From the NCBI GenBank assembly GCA_021234155.1, contig JAJEKV010000087.1, forward strand, positions 2,309,146 to 2,373,145: DNA of 64,000 nucleotides, read 5' to 3'. The first letter of the stretch is position 1. The number at the start of each line of letters is the position of its first letter. Positions 25,001 to 35,953 of the stretch are shown piece by piece. This DNA is from Isoetes taiwanensis (Eukaryota > Streptophyta > Lycopodiopsida > Isoetales > Isoetaceae). The notes below the pieces were generated by a model. That model had not been told where the DNA came from and did no database searches. It was given only the letters and a program-made list of their open reading frames with translations. The position numbers were made by a program, and so were the translations under genes.

Positions 25001-26925
25001 TTTTTATAGGTTTTCTCAGAATATATAGACTTTTAAGATCTTTACAAAGATGAAATGCAACTGCCTGAAGGGGACATAACTTGGAATAAATGTTTTTGGT
25101 TTTGTATTTAGCTTTAAGCTTTTAAAAAGACAATGCAAAGTTACAAAAGATGAATGATCAATGATGACAATAGTTTTCCAGGCAAAGAATATGCATTATA
25201 GCAATGTGATACAGAAAATGTGATAATGTCAACAGGGTATTACCAAAATTGAAAAATAATAGTGCTTTGGGAGCAATTTCAAGGTCATTCGAACATCTCG
25301 AGAGCTTCAAAACTTCCAATGAAGCAACATGGAATGATTATTTGAGTTGCAATTGAAGTGCCTCAATGTGGAACGGGTCACACCGAGCCGGATCTTCAAC
25401 TTCAAGCAATGTTGAGCAAAAATCGAAAGCAGAGTAGAGGCGAGATAATATCAAGAAATATTCAAGTCGTCAAAATCACGAGAGGTATATCTCTGAGGGA
25501 CGTGTTGATTTGATCTGTATTGCTGGCTTAAGAACCGTTCTTTTCACAAACTAGCTCGGTAAAGTGATTTAAGGCCAAATTTGAGCAATTTCTCTCGGAT
25601 CAAGTGCCACGAGAGGATCCCCAAGGTCTCGGAAAAGGTTCGGGGAGATAATTTTGGTGAAAATTGGCGGGCTTCAATCAAATTTAGGCACGCTAATTGG
25701 CGATTTAGCAGATCTCCCTATTTTTTAGGGTTCATCGAAAAATTCTAAAGGGTTATATATCCCACAGGCGAAAAGGTTTTGGCGACTCACGTATATAAGG
25801 AATAACGTTGACCCGGTCTAATAATATTGCGTGCCACGCAGAGGGGACAACCGGCCGGGTAACCGCCCCCCCCCTGGCACGCCACGTGGAAATGGGAATG
25901 AAAAGGGGGTTGGGGGGTGGCGTGGGTAGAAATAGATAGGGTAGATAGGCTAGAATAGGTTTTTATTTTTATGGCACGCATCCCAAGAATCCAAATTTGA
26001 AGGCCCCCAAGGGTTTTTCTCAAAATTTAAAAGGCCAAATTAGCTCTTTTTTGCCAAGCTTTCCATCTAGAGAGATTTTAGGTTGAACTGAAACATTTGA
26101 ATTTTTGCCCCTTTTGACCCATGATCAATGAATACTGCAACTTGGGGATGGTGAAAAAATCATGGAAAAAGAGGGGGAAAAGGTGCAAATAGACTATAAT
26201 AGGGTTTAGGAAGATGAAATGAGGGTGAGAATAGAGTTTTCTTGCCTTTTCCAGTTTTCAAGATCATTAGGGGGCAATTCTCAAATGAAGGAAGGACCAA
26301 TAAAAAATGGGTAGTGGAATGATGAGAAAGGAACTCAAAGGTGGAAAAAAGGTGAGAGAAAGGTTTTATGAAGGCTCTTGGGATATAAAAAAGGTGGATA
26401 TAAGATGAATGGAATGGGGAACAAAATGGGTACCTCTCAGAGCACTGATTCCATCACACATTATTTCTAAAGCTCAAATCATACCTCATAGTGAAAATAA
26501 GTTTGCTCAAAAGCCTAAGGGTCTTCCAAACTTTTATAAGGGTCTTCCCAAACTTCAAGGCTAGAATAAGAGCAAATTTCACCTCCAAGATGGCCTTCTC
26601 ATGTGTGTGACCTCAAAATTACTAATGCAACTCAAGTAAGCTTCATAAGGTTGAACTTTGATGAAATGCCTTGTGGCTCCTTGATAAATAGTCTTTGCCT
26701 GGTCTTCAAATCAAAGGAAAAATGTTAAACAAATGGGAATGTGTCCAGAAAGGTGCTTTACCTCAAGGAAAAGACTAGGCTATAAAAGGAGATCCCCAAT
26801 GCCTTCCAATCTTGGTCAAATGTCTTCCAAACTCTAATGGGATCACAATAGCCTGGAACTTTTCCTTAGAGGAAATATAGATGAAACAAAAGTTTTGATA
26901 CATAGATGCTGGTTCATGTTGCCAA
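22086..26925. other. Long stretch without a recognisable gene
   Basis: A/T-rich DNA. A 27-bp tandem duplication ('tgtggagtattctatctcga') lies at 24221-24278. A C-run and CCGGCCGGG occur at 25845-25880. From about 24460 to 26900 the prose-like A/G-rich sequence resembles the non-coding portion of a large retroelement, but no terminal repeats, primer site or protein motif were found. Short frames at 23.25-23.9 kb are unsupported. Confidence 0.45.
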
Positions 26926-27345
26926 AAATGGGCAACACCATGTCATTTAACCATGTTGTTTATTGAAGAAAACAACACTTAAAAATATTTATTTGACATG
27001 TTGTTTATTGAAAATTCTATAAAACCACATGTGCATTTTATGTAAAATAATACCAAAAGATAACACCTATTTTTGAAAAAATATATTGCTTCTCAAAACC
27101 ACATATCATTTTTTGAAGGACCAACACTTGAAAACAACATAATTAAAAGAAAAATCAGAAAACTACGCATAGTTTTTAGCAAAGTCGGACAAAATCCTAT
27201 ACATGGTTTTTTAGTGTTGCTTTTTGGCAAAACAACAGTTAAAAACAACATGTGGACCTTTTAAGTTTTATTACGAACCACATGTCTAATTTTGAAGAAA
27301 GCAACGCTTGAAAACTACAGCTACTTTTAAAACAACCTGTAGAAA
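26926..27345 (+). repeat. A/C-rich dispersed repeat (AACAACACTT family)
   Basis: Words such as 'aaaacaacacttgaaaa' and 'aaccacatgt' recur, as at 2.7-3.5 kb and, inverted, at 42.2-42.6 and 49.7-50.1 kb. It directly abuts the broken end of the copia element. That element was probably truncated by, or inserted into, this repeat. Confidence 0.55.
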
Positions 27346-27486
27346 TATACGTTAATTCCTACGTGTAGATAATTTTGACAAAACTCTATGCGTAGACTTT
27401 TGGCAACAAAAACTACATGTATAAAAATTTTGCTACAGTCACTAATGCAACATTTTGCTACATGCGTAGTCTTTTTTGCTAATGTA

Positions 27487-28953
27487 TTAAATACAAGCAT
27501 TAACACTGTCACAATTTTCATCATCAATTTGAAAAAGATTGCCAATTCTTCTTGCATAAAACTTTAATTTATTGCCAAGAAAGATAGTACAAGCTCTTGA
27601 GTCAAAATTAACTCTATATCCAAGATCCACAAGTTGGCTGACCGAGATCAAATTTTTAACTATAGTGGGTACACAAAAAACATCTTCTACATTGACTATA
27701 TTCCCTTCAAGATCTATTAGCTACAACAGTCCTCTGGCTTCTATTCTTTGAATGTCTCCATTTCCTACTTGTATGCTCCTTGAATTTGTTGCCACCAGAT
27801 CCTTTAGAAGATCAGTAGTTTGAACTACTGATCTTTCAGCTCCACTATCAACTACAAGACCACCACATTTTTTATTAGATCCCTTTTCCTTTTGAATAAT
27901 TGACAAAGCATATTTTACCTCATCCTCATCCTCATCATTGCTCCTCTTATCTTCCTCTGTTTCCTTTGTAACATATGCACCTGCTGCCCGTCTGCCTCCT
28001 CTGCCTCTGTTTGTTGCAGACCTTCCTCCTCTGCTTGAACTTCCCTTTCCTTTATTCTTAGCATAATCCTTTGGTGTGGGACATTTTGAAGCTAAATGTC
28101 CCCTTCCCCCACATGTGTAGCAATGTATTTTTGAGTTAAGCTTTGGGCAGTTATTTTTAAAATGTCCTACCTCATGGCAATGATAGCAAGTTTTCTTATC
28201 TCCATCATTTCTGAATTTCTTTCCAGCATACAGAATTTCAGTGGACTCCCCTTCATGTTTTATGATTTTCTTTTGTTCAAACTCAGTCCTAATGATAGTT
28301 TCAGCTTGTACATTTCTGATAAAGAGAGAGAGGTTTTCATTTTCTACTACAGATCTAGCTATGGCTAGAATCTGATATCTATCACTCAAGTTTACTCCTG
28401 CTCCTCCCAAATCAGCAATTATGTTATCAAACTTGTTGAAGTATTCTTCTACATCATCATCATCATACAATTTGAGTTTTCTCAGTTCCTTTTCAAGCAA
28501 GTCAATCTGTGAGGATGTCTTTTCCTCATAATGTTTTAACATAAATATCCACATCTCTCTAGCTGACATATTTCTTAATTTGAGTCTAATGCTGGGACTA
28601 ACCTTAGAAGTGATAATCCCTTGAGCTTCTTTCTCCTTAGCATACACTGATTTTGCTGTCATACTGCTTGAACCTCCACCTCCTACCGCATCTGAGCCTC
28701 CTCCAGAGCTAGCATCACTGGTACTAATGGCAGCAATGTTAGTTTGAGTGTTAAAAGAGCCCCCAGCAACTGACCTCAGTGTTGAGCTTGTGTCTGCAAC
28801 TGTTTGAGTTGCAACTTCAGAAGGATCAACTAATTCCCATAAATCTTCAACTTCAAGAATGTGTTTGATGGCATCCTTCCATACTTGAAAACCAGGTCCT
28901 TTGTTGTAGACATCTACACTGTTGAGTAAACCAGCACCAAATCTACTGGACAT
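27487..28953 (-). pseudogene. Ty1/copia gag, protease and start of integrase region (truncated)
   Basis: Reading starts at the ATG at 28953-28951, downstream of the primer site. The open frame to its right begins with a TTG that belongs to the primer site. In order it shows a copia-type gag (KSVYAKEKEAQGIITSKVSP, then LLEKELRKLKLYDDDDVEEY), two CCHC zinc knuckles (CYHCHEVGHFKNNC and CYTCGGRGHLASKC), an Arg/Gly-rich linker, and the aspartic protease site VVDSGAERSVV. A TAG at 27723-27721 breaks the frame. The same frame then resumes with NLISVSQLVDLGYRVNF, the gag-pre-integrase motif, and stops at 27489-27487. The integrase core, reverse transcriptase and RNase H are absent. The single stop and otherwise intact 1.4-kb frame indicate a fairly young copy. 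Confidence 0.9.
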
Positions 28954-28967
28954 GATGTCAAAAGCCT

Positions 28968-28979
28968 GCTCTGATACCA
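28968..28979 (-). other. Primer binding site for initiator tRNA-Met (copia element)
   Basis: On the minus strand this reads TGGTATCAGAGC, the standard plant primer site complementary to the 3' end of tRNA-iMet. It lies 14 bp upstream of the gag ATG. The 5' LTR should end just to its right, near 28983-28990 ('ctcacaaata'). The LTR itself is not complete and could not be delimited. Confidence 0.9.
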
Positions 28980-29109
28980 ATATTTGTGAGAATTAACAAG
29001 GACGTTTTCACTTATATCAATGTGTTCAACTTAATTATCTAGATGTAATCACAAAACACAACTAGACAATGTTAATTGAATAACATTGAAACCATTCATG
29101 AATTATTCA

Positions 29110-29315
29110 ACTATTCCCTGAGCGCCTCACCGGGCGCCTGCCTGAGCACCTGGGCGCCTGTTTGGTCGTCTGGGTGCCGTGAAGGGTGGCGCCTGGGAGG
29201 TGCAGTGATGGGTGGCGCCTGGGAAGGAGCGCTTCAGCTTAGTGAGGATGCACCTCCTCTAAGCGACTTCCCTGGGCGTTTTCCTGAACGCCGCCTTCCC
29301 TGCGCGCCTGGGTGA
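29110..29315. repeat. G/C-rich segment with repeated GGCGCC
   Basis: The hexamer GGCGCC, a palindrome, occurs repeatedly in 200 bp (for example in 'ctgggcgcctg' and 'gtggcgcctggga') inside an A/T-rich neighbourhood. It sits between the copia start and a LINE 3' end. The origin is unknown. Confidence 0.6.
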
Positions 29316-29399
29316 TTGGCGTTCGGGCCTATTGGATGCGCCTGTTTCCGACTTCAGCGGTGCCCTCGGGGCCACCGCCTTTTTGCTGGTAGCTGCTAC

Positions 29400-29846
29400 G
29401 TGGGTTTAGGGACTTGACACATTTCACGGTGGCGGCTCTTATGGTCTAGTGGTTTGATCGAGCTCCTTGATTGGGTCAGACACGGGATCTTTGCACCAGC
29501 GAGAAAATGGAGATTTAGCGTCGCGTAAGCTTGCACCGATCCTCGGCACCAAATTGGTGAAGAGGTTCTGATTGAGGCGTTTGGTGAAGTTCTTACGTTT
29601 TGTTGGAGGTATGCTTGTTGCTTCTTGCAATAGCATGGGTTTTGGATATGTAGTCATCCCGGCAAATTTTTTTCCCATGTGGTTTTAATCGGGCCATGGT
29701 GATTATACTTTATTTTGTTTGTAAGGGCTTCGGTCCATGTTCTGGTTAGGGACTTCGGTCCCGCTTTGTACTTGGGTCCCATAACCCGATTGGGTTCCGC
29801 GGACGTTAAAAATTTCTTCCTTCCTTCCTTCCTTCCTTCCTTCCTT
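29400..29846 (+). mobile_element. LINE 3' end with (TTCC)n tail
   Basis: Contains 'cttcggtccatgttctggtt', then 'gggtcccataacccgattgg gttccgcggacgttaaaa', and a TTCC microsatellite at about 29815-29846. This is the same ending as at 9.4 kb. Only the UTR is preserved; no coding remnant was identified with confidence. Confidence 0.6.
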
Positions 29847-30820
29847 ATAGACCATTGAATTATTAAACCACATAACACTGTAGCAATGAGATCGAAATAA
29901 TCACTGTAGCAGTTAAAGCTTTCAAACAAATGCACTTAGGGTTCACGATTAGGCCAGAAATGATCTGCCAATCACTGTATATTCAACTATTAGGTTCTGT
30001 ACAATTTAAGGTTTCAGGAATCGGTGCCGAACGACGGTTTAGGCAATGGATTTGGTCGGTCTTGGTTGCCGACATTTTCATACTGCTATTCCCACCAAGT
30101 TTTCGTATTTCGAACCTTTACAAATATAAATAATGTAATGTATATACAAGTTCCATGGTCTCACAATTAACCCATACAATTAATCCTTTCCAACCATTGA
30201 ACTATGCACTTTTGACTTCTCCCTTTTGATTTATATGAATGTCCTGAAGAGTTGAGCACCACTGTCAGTGCCTGAGCACCTGTTAGGACTTAGCACAAAT
30301 GCTATCATTTGCAACTATCAACACTTGATCCACTGTTAGGACTTAGCAGCATAAATGCTATCATTTGATGACACCTTGATTTATCAACATAGTGCATGGT
30401 CTGGACGAAAAAAGGCTCCACCTCGTCCCTAGCCAAAATGTCATCCTGATCTGCAATGCCAAGAATACGCAAGTTCAGCTCCGGTTTGTGCCACTCGTCC
30501 CCTCAGGAACTTCCAGGCTCAGAGGATTGGGTATGCAATGCTCGCTGGTCCGTGTACTGCAATTCCTCCGTCTGGGTAGACATGTCCACTCTGTCCGCAT
30601 GAGCATGTGTTGTGGCGGCAGCTGATGCCTCTGGGGGGTAAGACTCTAATGTATGCATTGAAGCATCACTGGTCTGTATAGGCTCCAGGAGGGAAACCTG
30701 TAGCATCTAGATCAGCTGTGTCAAAATGAGTAAGATTCCTGGACATCCCCCGAGACTCTTCCAGATTCTCGTAAGGCACTCTAATGTTGCATGAGATTTT
30801 ATTAAGAATCTTAAAGGTGA
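29847..30820. other. Intervening DNA without a supported gene
   Basis: A 'cactgttaggacttagca(gcat)aaatgct' motif is repeated at about 30281-30305 and 30330-30355. Short overlapping frames on both strands at 30392-30706 have no family resemblance. Confidence 0.45.
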
Positions 30821-30821
30821 T

Positions 30822-32240
30822 AGAAGGAAGGAAGGAAGGAAGGAAGTATATTTTAACGTCCACGGAGGCCAACTGGCCTATGAGACAGTGATACAATATA
30901 GTGGAAAGTTTCCAAACATAAAAGAAAACAACAGAAACCCTATACAATGTGTCTCTACCACTGGGATGAAAAAACCCCCCATGTGGGAGGAAAAACCCTT
31001 GTAGTAGGCGTTGAGAGGCCCTATCTGGGCGCTCAAATTCCCTGTGCTGTGAGGGACTCCCTGACGGTGGAGACTTGCAGAATGTAGGACGCGAGATGTG
31101 CCACCATTGGCGAAGCCAGCAGTTGATGAATTGCTATCTCAGAGCATCTGAGATGGGCATGAGCTGCTCGGATGTGTGCATATGCTGGGCATTCCTGTAG
31201 AGCATAGTGTTCATCTTCTACTATCATGTGTGACAAAGACGGCATAACCTCTCATGCGGGGATTCCACGCCCTCCATCCGTACCCTCAAATTGTCTCAAT
31301 CTCGAGATGGTGGGACCCCTGTCCTTATTGCAGCTATAGCTCTCCGTTTCTTGGTAGAGATGTGTGCCTTCGGATATCTTGGTGGGGGCGTGTTCAAGTT
31401 TACGGATTGACTGGCGTGGTAGTGCTCGTTTTTGGGCTTTGCAAGAGTGGGCATCCCATAGAGAGGCAAAGACAAAGCGCTCATTCAAATGCGACTCTGC
31501 TCCGCGATATCCGACATATCCATAATGTGTTGATAGTCTATGGACCATCTTGCAAACCATCCCTACAATGCTCTGCCGCCACTCTCTTAGGGCGTTGTGG
31601 CCCTTGTGCCAATAATGAAAGCCCCGGGAGACGTTGTGCATCCATTCGTCAACCTTATGGAAATACGCCAAAGGTGCTGCGCATAGCGTGAATCTTTGCT
31701 GGGGCCAAAAAGCCGATCTCATACGACAAAATCGGATAAGGCACCGTGTCCTTGACGCCTAAGCTGTATGTCAGGAAAGCCTTCTGTACCCTCTCTAGCT
31801 TATCCCAAGTACCCTTGCTAACCGCTGGCCCCCAGACCTCTACCCCATAGAGCAATACTGGTTCCACGAGTGCTCGGAACAGGTGTGCTTTTGCGTGCCC
31901 AATCGTGAGAGATATATTACGTAACGGCTATTTCGCATTGCATCTGGGGCTTTCCATCCCGCTACCGACCCTTCTTTTCTACTACGGTCATCCCATAGCA
32001 TGTTAGCAGAGAAATCGATTCCCAGATACTTAAAGATCCTTACAACTTCCATCCTTCGTCCTTTGTAATAGAAGTCTGGGATATCATGCTGCGCAGACAG
32101 GATTGGCAACAGCTTGGTTTTCTGCTGGTTGACTGTCATTCCTGCTATGTCACAGAATTGACTGAGAGCATCCAAATGTTCCTGCATACTCCTAGCTGTA
32201 TGGGATAATAAGCCCAGATCATCTGCATAGAATATTTCCT
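30822..32240 (-). mobile_element. LINE, 5'-truncated inside reverse transcriptase (minus strand)
   Basis: On the minus strand the copy begins at about 32240 with FYADD, the reverse transcriptase catalytic box (F/Y-x-DD). It continues in frame with ALSQFCDIAGMTVNQQKTKL and FKYLGIDFS, typical of the palm/thumb part of non-LTR reverse transcriptases. Further frames carry VEPVLLYGVEVWGP and KLERVQKAFLTYSLGVK, then EDEHYALQECPAYAHIR (the C-terminal Cys/His region), each shifted in frame. The 3' UTR keeps 'aagggtttttcctc ... ggggggttttttcatcc' and ends 'ggcctccgtggacgttaaaa' plus a TTCC tail (GGAA run at 30822-30846). Endonuclease and ORF1 are absent because of 5' truncation, usual for target-primed reverse transcription. 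Several frameshifts make it inactive. Confidence 0.9.
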
Positions 32241-33000
32241 AAAGATTCTCCAAGATTTTGTAACATTTTATGAGATTTCACAAAAATTCCATGGTTCTCA
32301 ATATCTTGATTTTGCTTTTGGAAGTAAGAACAACATGATGGTAAAATTGAATATGGCTAAAAGCATTGAATTGAACTGACTTGAATTGATCAAAAATTAT
32401 GTTACATTTTGCAATCATACAAAGACACCTCAGGAGATTGGTAATCATGAAAATGGTGGCAAGTCTATATTAAGAATAGAACATGTTGAGAGGCAATGCA
32501 ATGCTATGGTCATTTGGCCTACCTCATTCTTCCTATCTGCTAGATTATAAACTTGAACATTATATATTGTTTTATGGCCCACTAAATTACACATTAAAGG
32601 ATTGATTGTAATTACGTTTCTTTCTTTCTTTAATGTCATTACATAATTGTGAATTGAATGCAATTTCTTGGCATAAACAATATCACCATCACACAATTCT
32701 CAGTGTAGCATGTCTCTAAATTGGCAAACGATGATAAAGAAGTAACAATACAATGGCAAGCCATCATATTATAGTTCAACCAATTATCATGTACATAAAA
32801 CAGCTTGGCTGGAATCTTAGTAAATCCAAAATAACTATAAATGCAAGGAAGTTGCTAAACTTTAAGAACTAGTAATAAATCTTTGTATGAATTATTCAAC
32901 TTTTGGTTGTTTTTATTAATAAATAATTGCTAGTGGAATTCAAAAAGTCGAGGTCCGAAATCCTAAATTTGCATTGCAAGTCAACGCCACCTCAAGAGGG
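32241..33000. other. A/T-rich DNA without a gene
   Basis: No family resemblance in any frame. The minus-strand frame 32445-32696 is isolated. Confidence 0.45.
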
Positions 33001-33395
33001 CTTAGATCAAAGTAAAACTTCGGTTAGTGAATTCGATGAATTCTCAAATTCTCTTAAAATCTAAGAGATTCCATGTTGAGAGCTTATAGGAAAGCTTCAC
33101 ATCAAAGGGTATGTGAAGGACGACACACAATGTTCATTGGCACTCCATGTAAAATCTTCTGAAACTTCATTTAGATTCCCTTAACTAATCTCCTATGGAG
33201 ATTCTACTAGATTATGCAATATTCCTTTGAGATTGTCGTAGTTCCTAATGTTTTATGCATATTCTGCTAGATAATCCAAGGTTCATTAACATTCGCTAAG
33301 ATTCTTTAATGATTTCCATAAATTCACTAAGTTTCCCTAAAGCTTTCTCTAGATTCCATAAGGTCCATTAAGATTCCCCAAGTTTAAGGTGAAAG
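33001..33395. repeat. Low-complexity AGATTCC/TTAAGATT tract
   Basis: Degenerate words such as 'ttagattccctta', 'agattctactagat' and 'cattaagattcccc' recur. They are the complement-like counterpart of the 'ggaatctaaggg' tract at 5.3-5.9 kb, so the two are probably inverted copies of one repeat family. Confidence 0.55.
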
Positions 33396-33784
33396 TTGAT
33401 TGATTTTGTTATTAGATTGCTGCTTGCTGGAGAGTTCAAAAAGACAAAATTTTCATGCAAGTCAAAATCATCCTTATGGCCAAGGTCAGCACAAAAAGTG
33501 AAAGGAAACTTGAAGAGTGAAGCTGAAGCTAGTCAAAAAGAAGTAAAGTCAATGAACCTGCAAAAGACACCCAGTGTGAAACAATCCCTATAGACTCTCT
33601 CGCATTTTATTTTATGTCAAATTGGCATGTCAAATTTTCACTTATTCATACTTTATAGCAACATAGTCACATATTCAAAAGTAAATCTCACAACATGGTT
33701 TCAAGAAACGCTACTCATTTGATTGGAAATAAATCACACATTTAAGTTACAAAAAAATGCCATCGATCCAAGCCCCCGGATCGA

Positions 33785-34124
33785 CATTCTAGAAGGAGCG
33801 AGCATGCATGTCTTGCATGCATGCATGCCTTCTTTGGGTGATCGCTATATTAGGCGGCGTTCTTCATCGACGTCTCATCGGCGCTTCCTCTTCTCTCTCA
33901 GCAATACCCTATTCTCTTTTCTTTGAAACCATGCAAGGGAGGGGCTTCTCCATGCTTGGATTGACCAGTTTGGCGTTTCTTTCATGCTGTGGCATGTCCT
34001 TTCTCAGCCTTGCCTCTTCTTTAGCCATAATCTTTTGACCTTCTTCCTCGATCCCGTTTTGATATGGAAGTTCTCTTCTATTCGGGAGGTTTTTGTCGTT
34101 TTCATGCGAGCTCCTTCTAGAATG
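33785..34124 (+). mobile_element. MITE-like element, copy 1 (340 bp)
   Basis: Starts CATTCTAGAAGGAGCGAGCATG and ends with its imperfect inverse CATGCGAGCTCCTTCTAGAATG, giving inverted termini of about 22 bp. The start is rich in CATGCATG. It has no coding capacity. The sequence 'atcgatcc(a/g)agccc(c/t)cggatcga', itself an inverted repeat, lies just left of copy 1 and again between the copies. Confidence 0.75.
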
Positions 34125-34149
34125 CCATCGATCCGAGCCCTCGGATCGA

Positions 34150-34769
34150 CATTCTAGAAGGAGCGAGCATGCATGTCGAGCATGCATGCATGCCTTCTCC
34201 GGGTGATTGCTATATTAGGCGGCGTTCTTCATCGACGTCACATCGGCGCTTCCTCTTCTCTCTCAGCAGTACCCACTCTCTTTTCTTTGTCGCCTGGCAC
34301 GCGTGACCAGCCCCTCTATTTGAAGAGGTTTTTATTTTGTTGTTGCGTGGCACGCGTGATCAGCCCCTCCACTTTGGGAGGTTTGTTTTGTCACATTTGT
34401 TCTCGTGTTGGTGTTGTGCAGGTACAAGTTGGCAAGTGGCAGCGGCTTCGACTTCTCAATTCGTGGGTTTTTTGGGAGCGAATTCTCAGCCTTACGTTTG
34501 CCGAAGGCTTATCACTAGGGTTTTTCCTCGAAAACCCCAAAGGGCGGGGTTTTTTAATCCCGGTGATAAGCTTTCGGCAGGTACACAAACGAACCTCTAT
34601 TAGCATTGTATTTCATGGGGTCCAAGTTGTATAATTGGACATTCCCTTTATTTTTCTTCGTGGGTAGTTCGCATGTGCGCGGCTACCCACTATCCACCAT
34701 TGTAGAAAATCTGCTAAGATGAATGAGAAGCGAGGTTTTTGTCGTTTTCATGCGAGCTCCTTCTAGAAT
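34150..34769 (+). mobile_element. MITE-like element, copy 2 (620 bp)
   Basis: Same inverted termini and the same first 130 bp as copy 1, then extra internal sequence. This includes a doubled TGGCACGCGTGA(C/T)CAGCCCC (34293 and 34346). It also includes a long stem-loop whose arms are GCCGAAGGCTTATCAC (about 34500) and GTGATAAGCTTTCGGC (about 34561). Inside the loop is the CCTCGAAAACCC/GGGCGGGGTTTTTTAATCC motif also present in the LINE 3' UTR at 9.3 kb. Confidence 0.75.
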
Positions 34770-35720
34770 TAACAATTTTATAGTAACTTTGTTCAAAGGT
34801 TCCACTCTCAAAAAATGCTATGTTATCTTGTTCTGAACATCTTGCAAGCAAATCACACATCTAATTTACAAAAAGCAATTATATAGTAACTTCTAGGTGG
34901 AAACAAAGGCTCATATTAAAATTTCCAATCTGTGACATGAGAACTGATAAATACCTTAGATAGGCCACTAAAGTTCTTCATACGAGAAGATTCTGTATTC
35001 ATTGGCAATATGCCTTACCATAATCGAATAAACCATTGACTAGCAGAACAAACTTGACCATTCATGGCCCTGGTTTCAAAAGCGCGGCTGTGCCAAGCAA
35101 ACCTTCATGTATACTAAAGACCAACTTTCAAAGGGCATGAATTACTAGTAAGAACCTGCAATATCCTTCATTTGGCAGCCTCATAATCTTGAGAAACAGA
35201 GCTATTAATTGGGCTACAATTGTGAATAACTCCCTTCCAGCTTAGATGTTACAAATTGATTATCCACACCAAAAAGTTTGTCAATCCTCCTTATGTCAGA
35301 CAGCACACATTCTCCAAGTAGAAAATCTTCGGGCAGTGCTGGATAGCATCTAGGCATTATTGATACTTAGTGCGATGCAACTCATTAAGCCTATGATACC
35401 CATCGCAGAAAATGAACATGGCAACATGGACATTTCAAAGCATGTGTTACCTTGATGATTTTAAGACATTAACTTTAGTTATGGCAATATACCTCAGCAA
35501 GAATCTACGTAAAGATGGGTTAGCCAGACGGGGAACCCAAGTAATATTCATAGAAAGATGATGGGGACGCTCATTTCAATGAATACAGATGCCTGATAGA
35601 ACCTTCTCAGCCCCTGCGAAAATGACACCATTGCTTGTTTATGAGGAACTATTAATATACATGCCTATTGCCAACTTAAATCTAGCCTCAAGGCCTCAAA
35701 ATTATCATCAAAATGCGGTC
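34770..35720. other. No supported gene
   Basis: A/T-rich DNA. It may include introns of the decayed aldo-keto reductase copy to its right, but no exon could be recognised. Confidence 0.4.
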
Positions 35721-35725
35721 GAGTG

Positions 35726-35868
35726 CTAGCTGGACGTTTTTGTGGTCCCAGAATTGGCCACCACATCATCACCCTTATAATGCAACCAAGCCAAAGCTAG
35801 CTGTCGAGTGCTACATTTGGCATCTCTTGAGATTCCACTTACATGTTTATACAATATCTTATTCGATA
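35726..35868 (-). pseudogene. Aldo-keto reductase exon fragment
   Basis: Minus-strand frame with NKILYKHVSGISRDAKCST followed by RQLALAWLHYKGDDVVANSG and TTK. This corresponds to the NK.LY..V..IA...GC(T/S)..QLALAW(V/L)HHQGDDV.PIPGTTK block near the C-terminus of plant NADPH-dependent aldo-keto reductases. The usual IENL after GTTK is lost and a stop follows three codons later. The Pro of PIPGTTK is replaced (ANSGTTK). No catalytic-domain exon (Asp-Tyr-Lys-His) was found nearby. It is probably a relict exon, or a captured one. Confidence 0.6.
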
Positions 35869-35953
35869 AAATCTGGGTATTACAACCCGTAATGAGAAAT
35901 GCCAAGAGGGCCATATGGAACAACCCCAATTCTAAGCTCCCTGCAGTATTCAT

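Noticed and set aside
28954-28980. Copia gag starting at 28980
   Set aside because: The first codon there is TTG within the tRNA-Met primer site; the first ATG in frame is at 28953.
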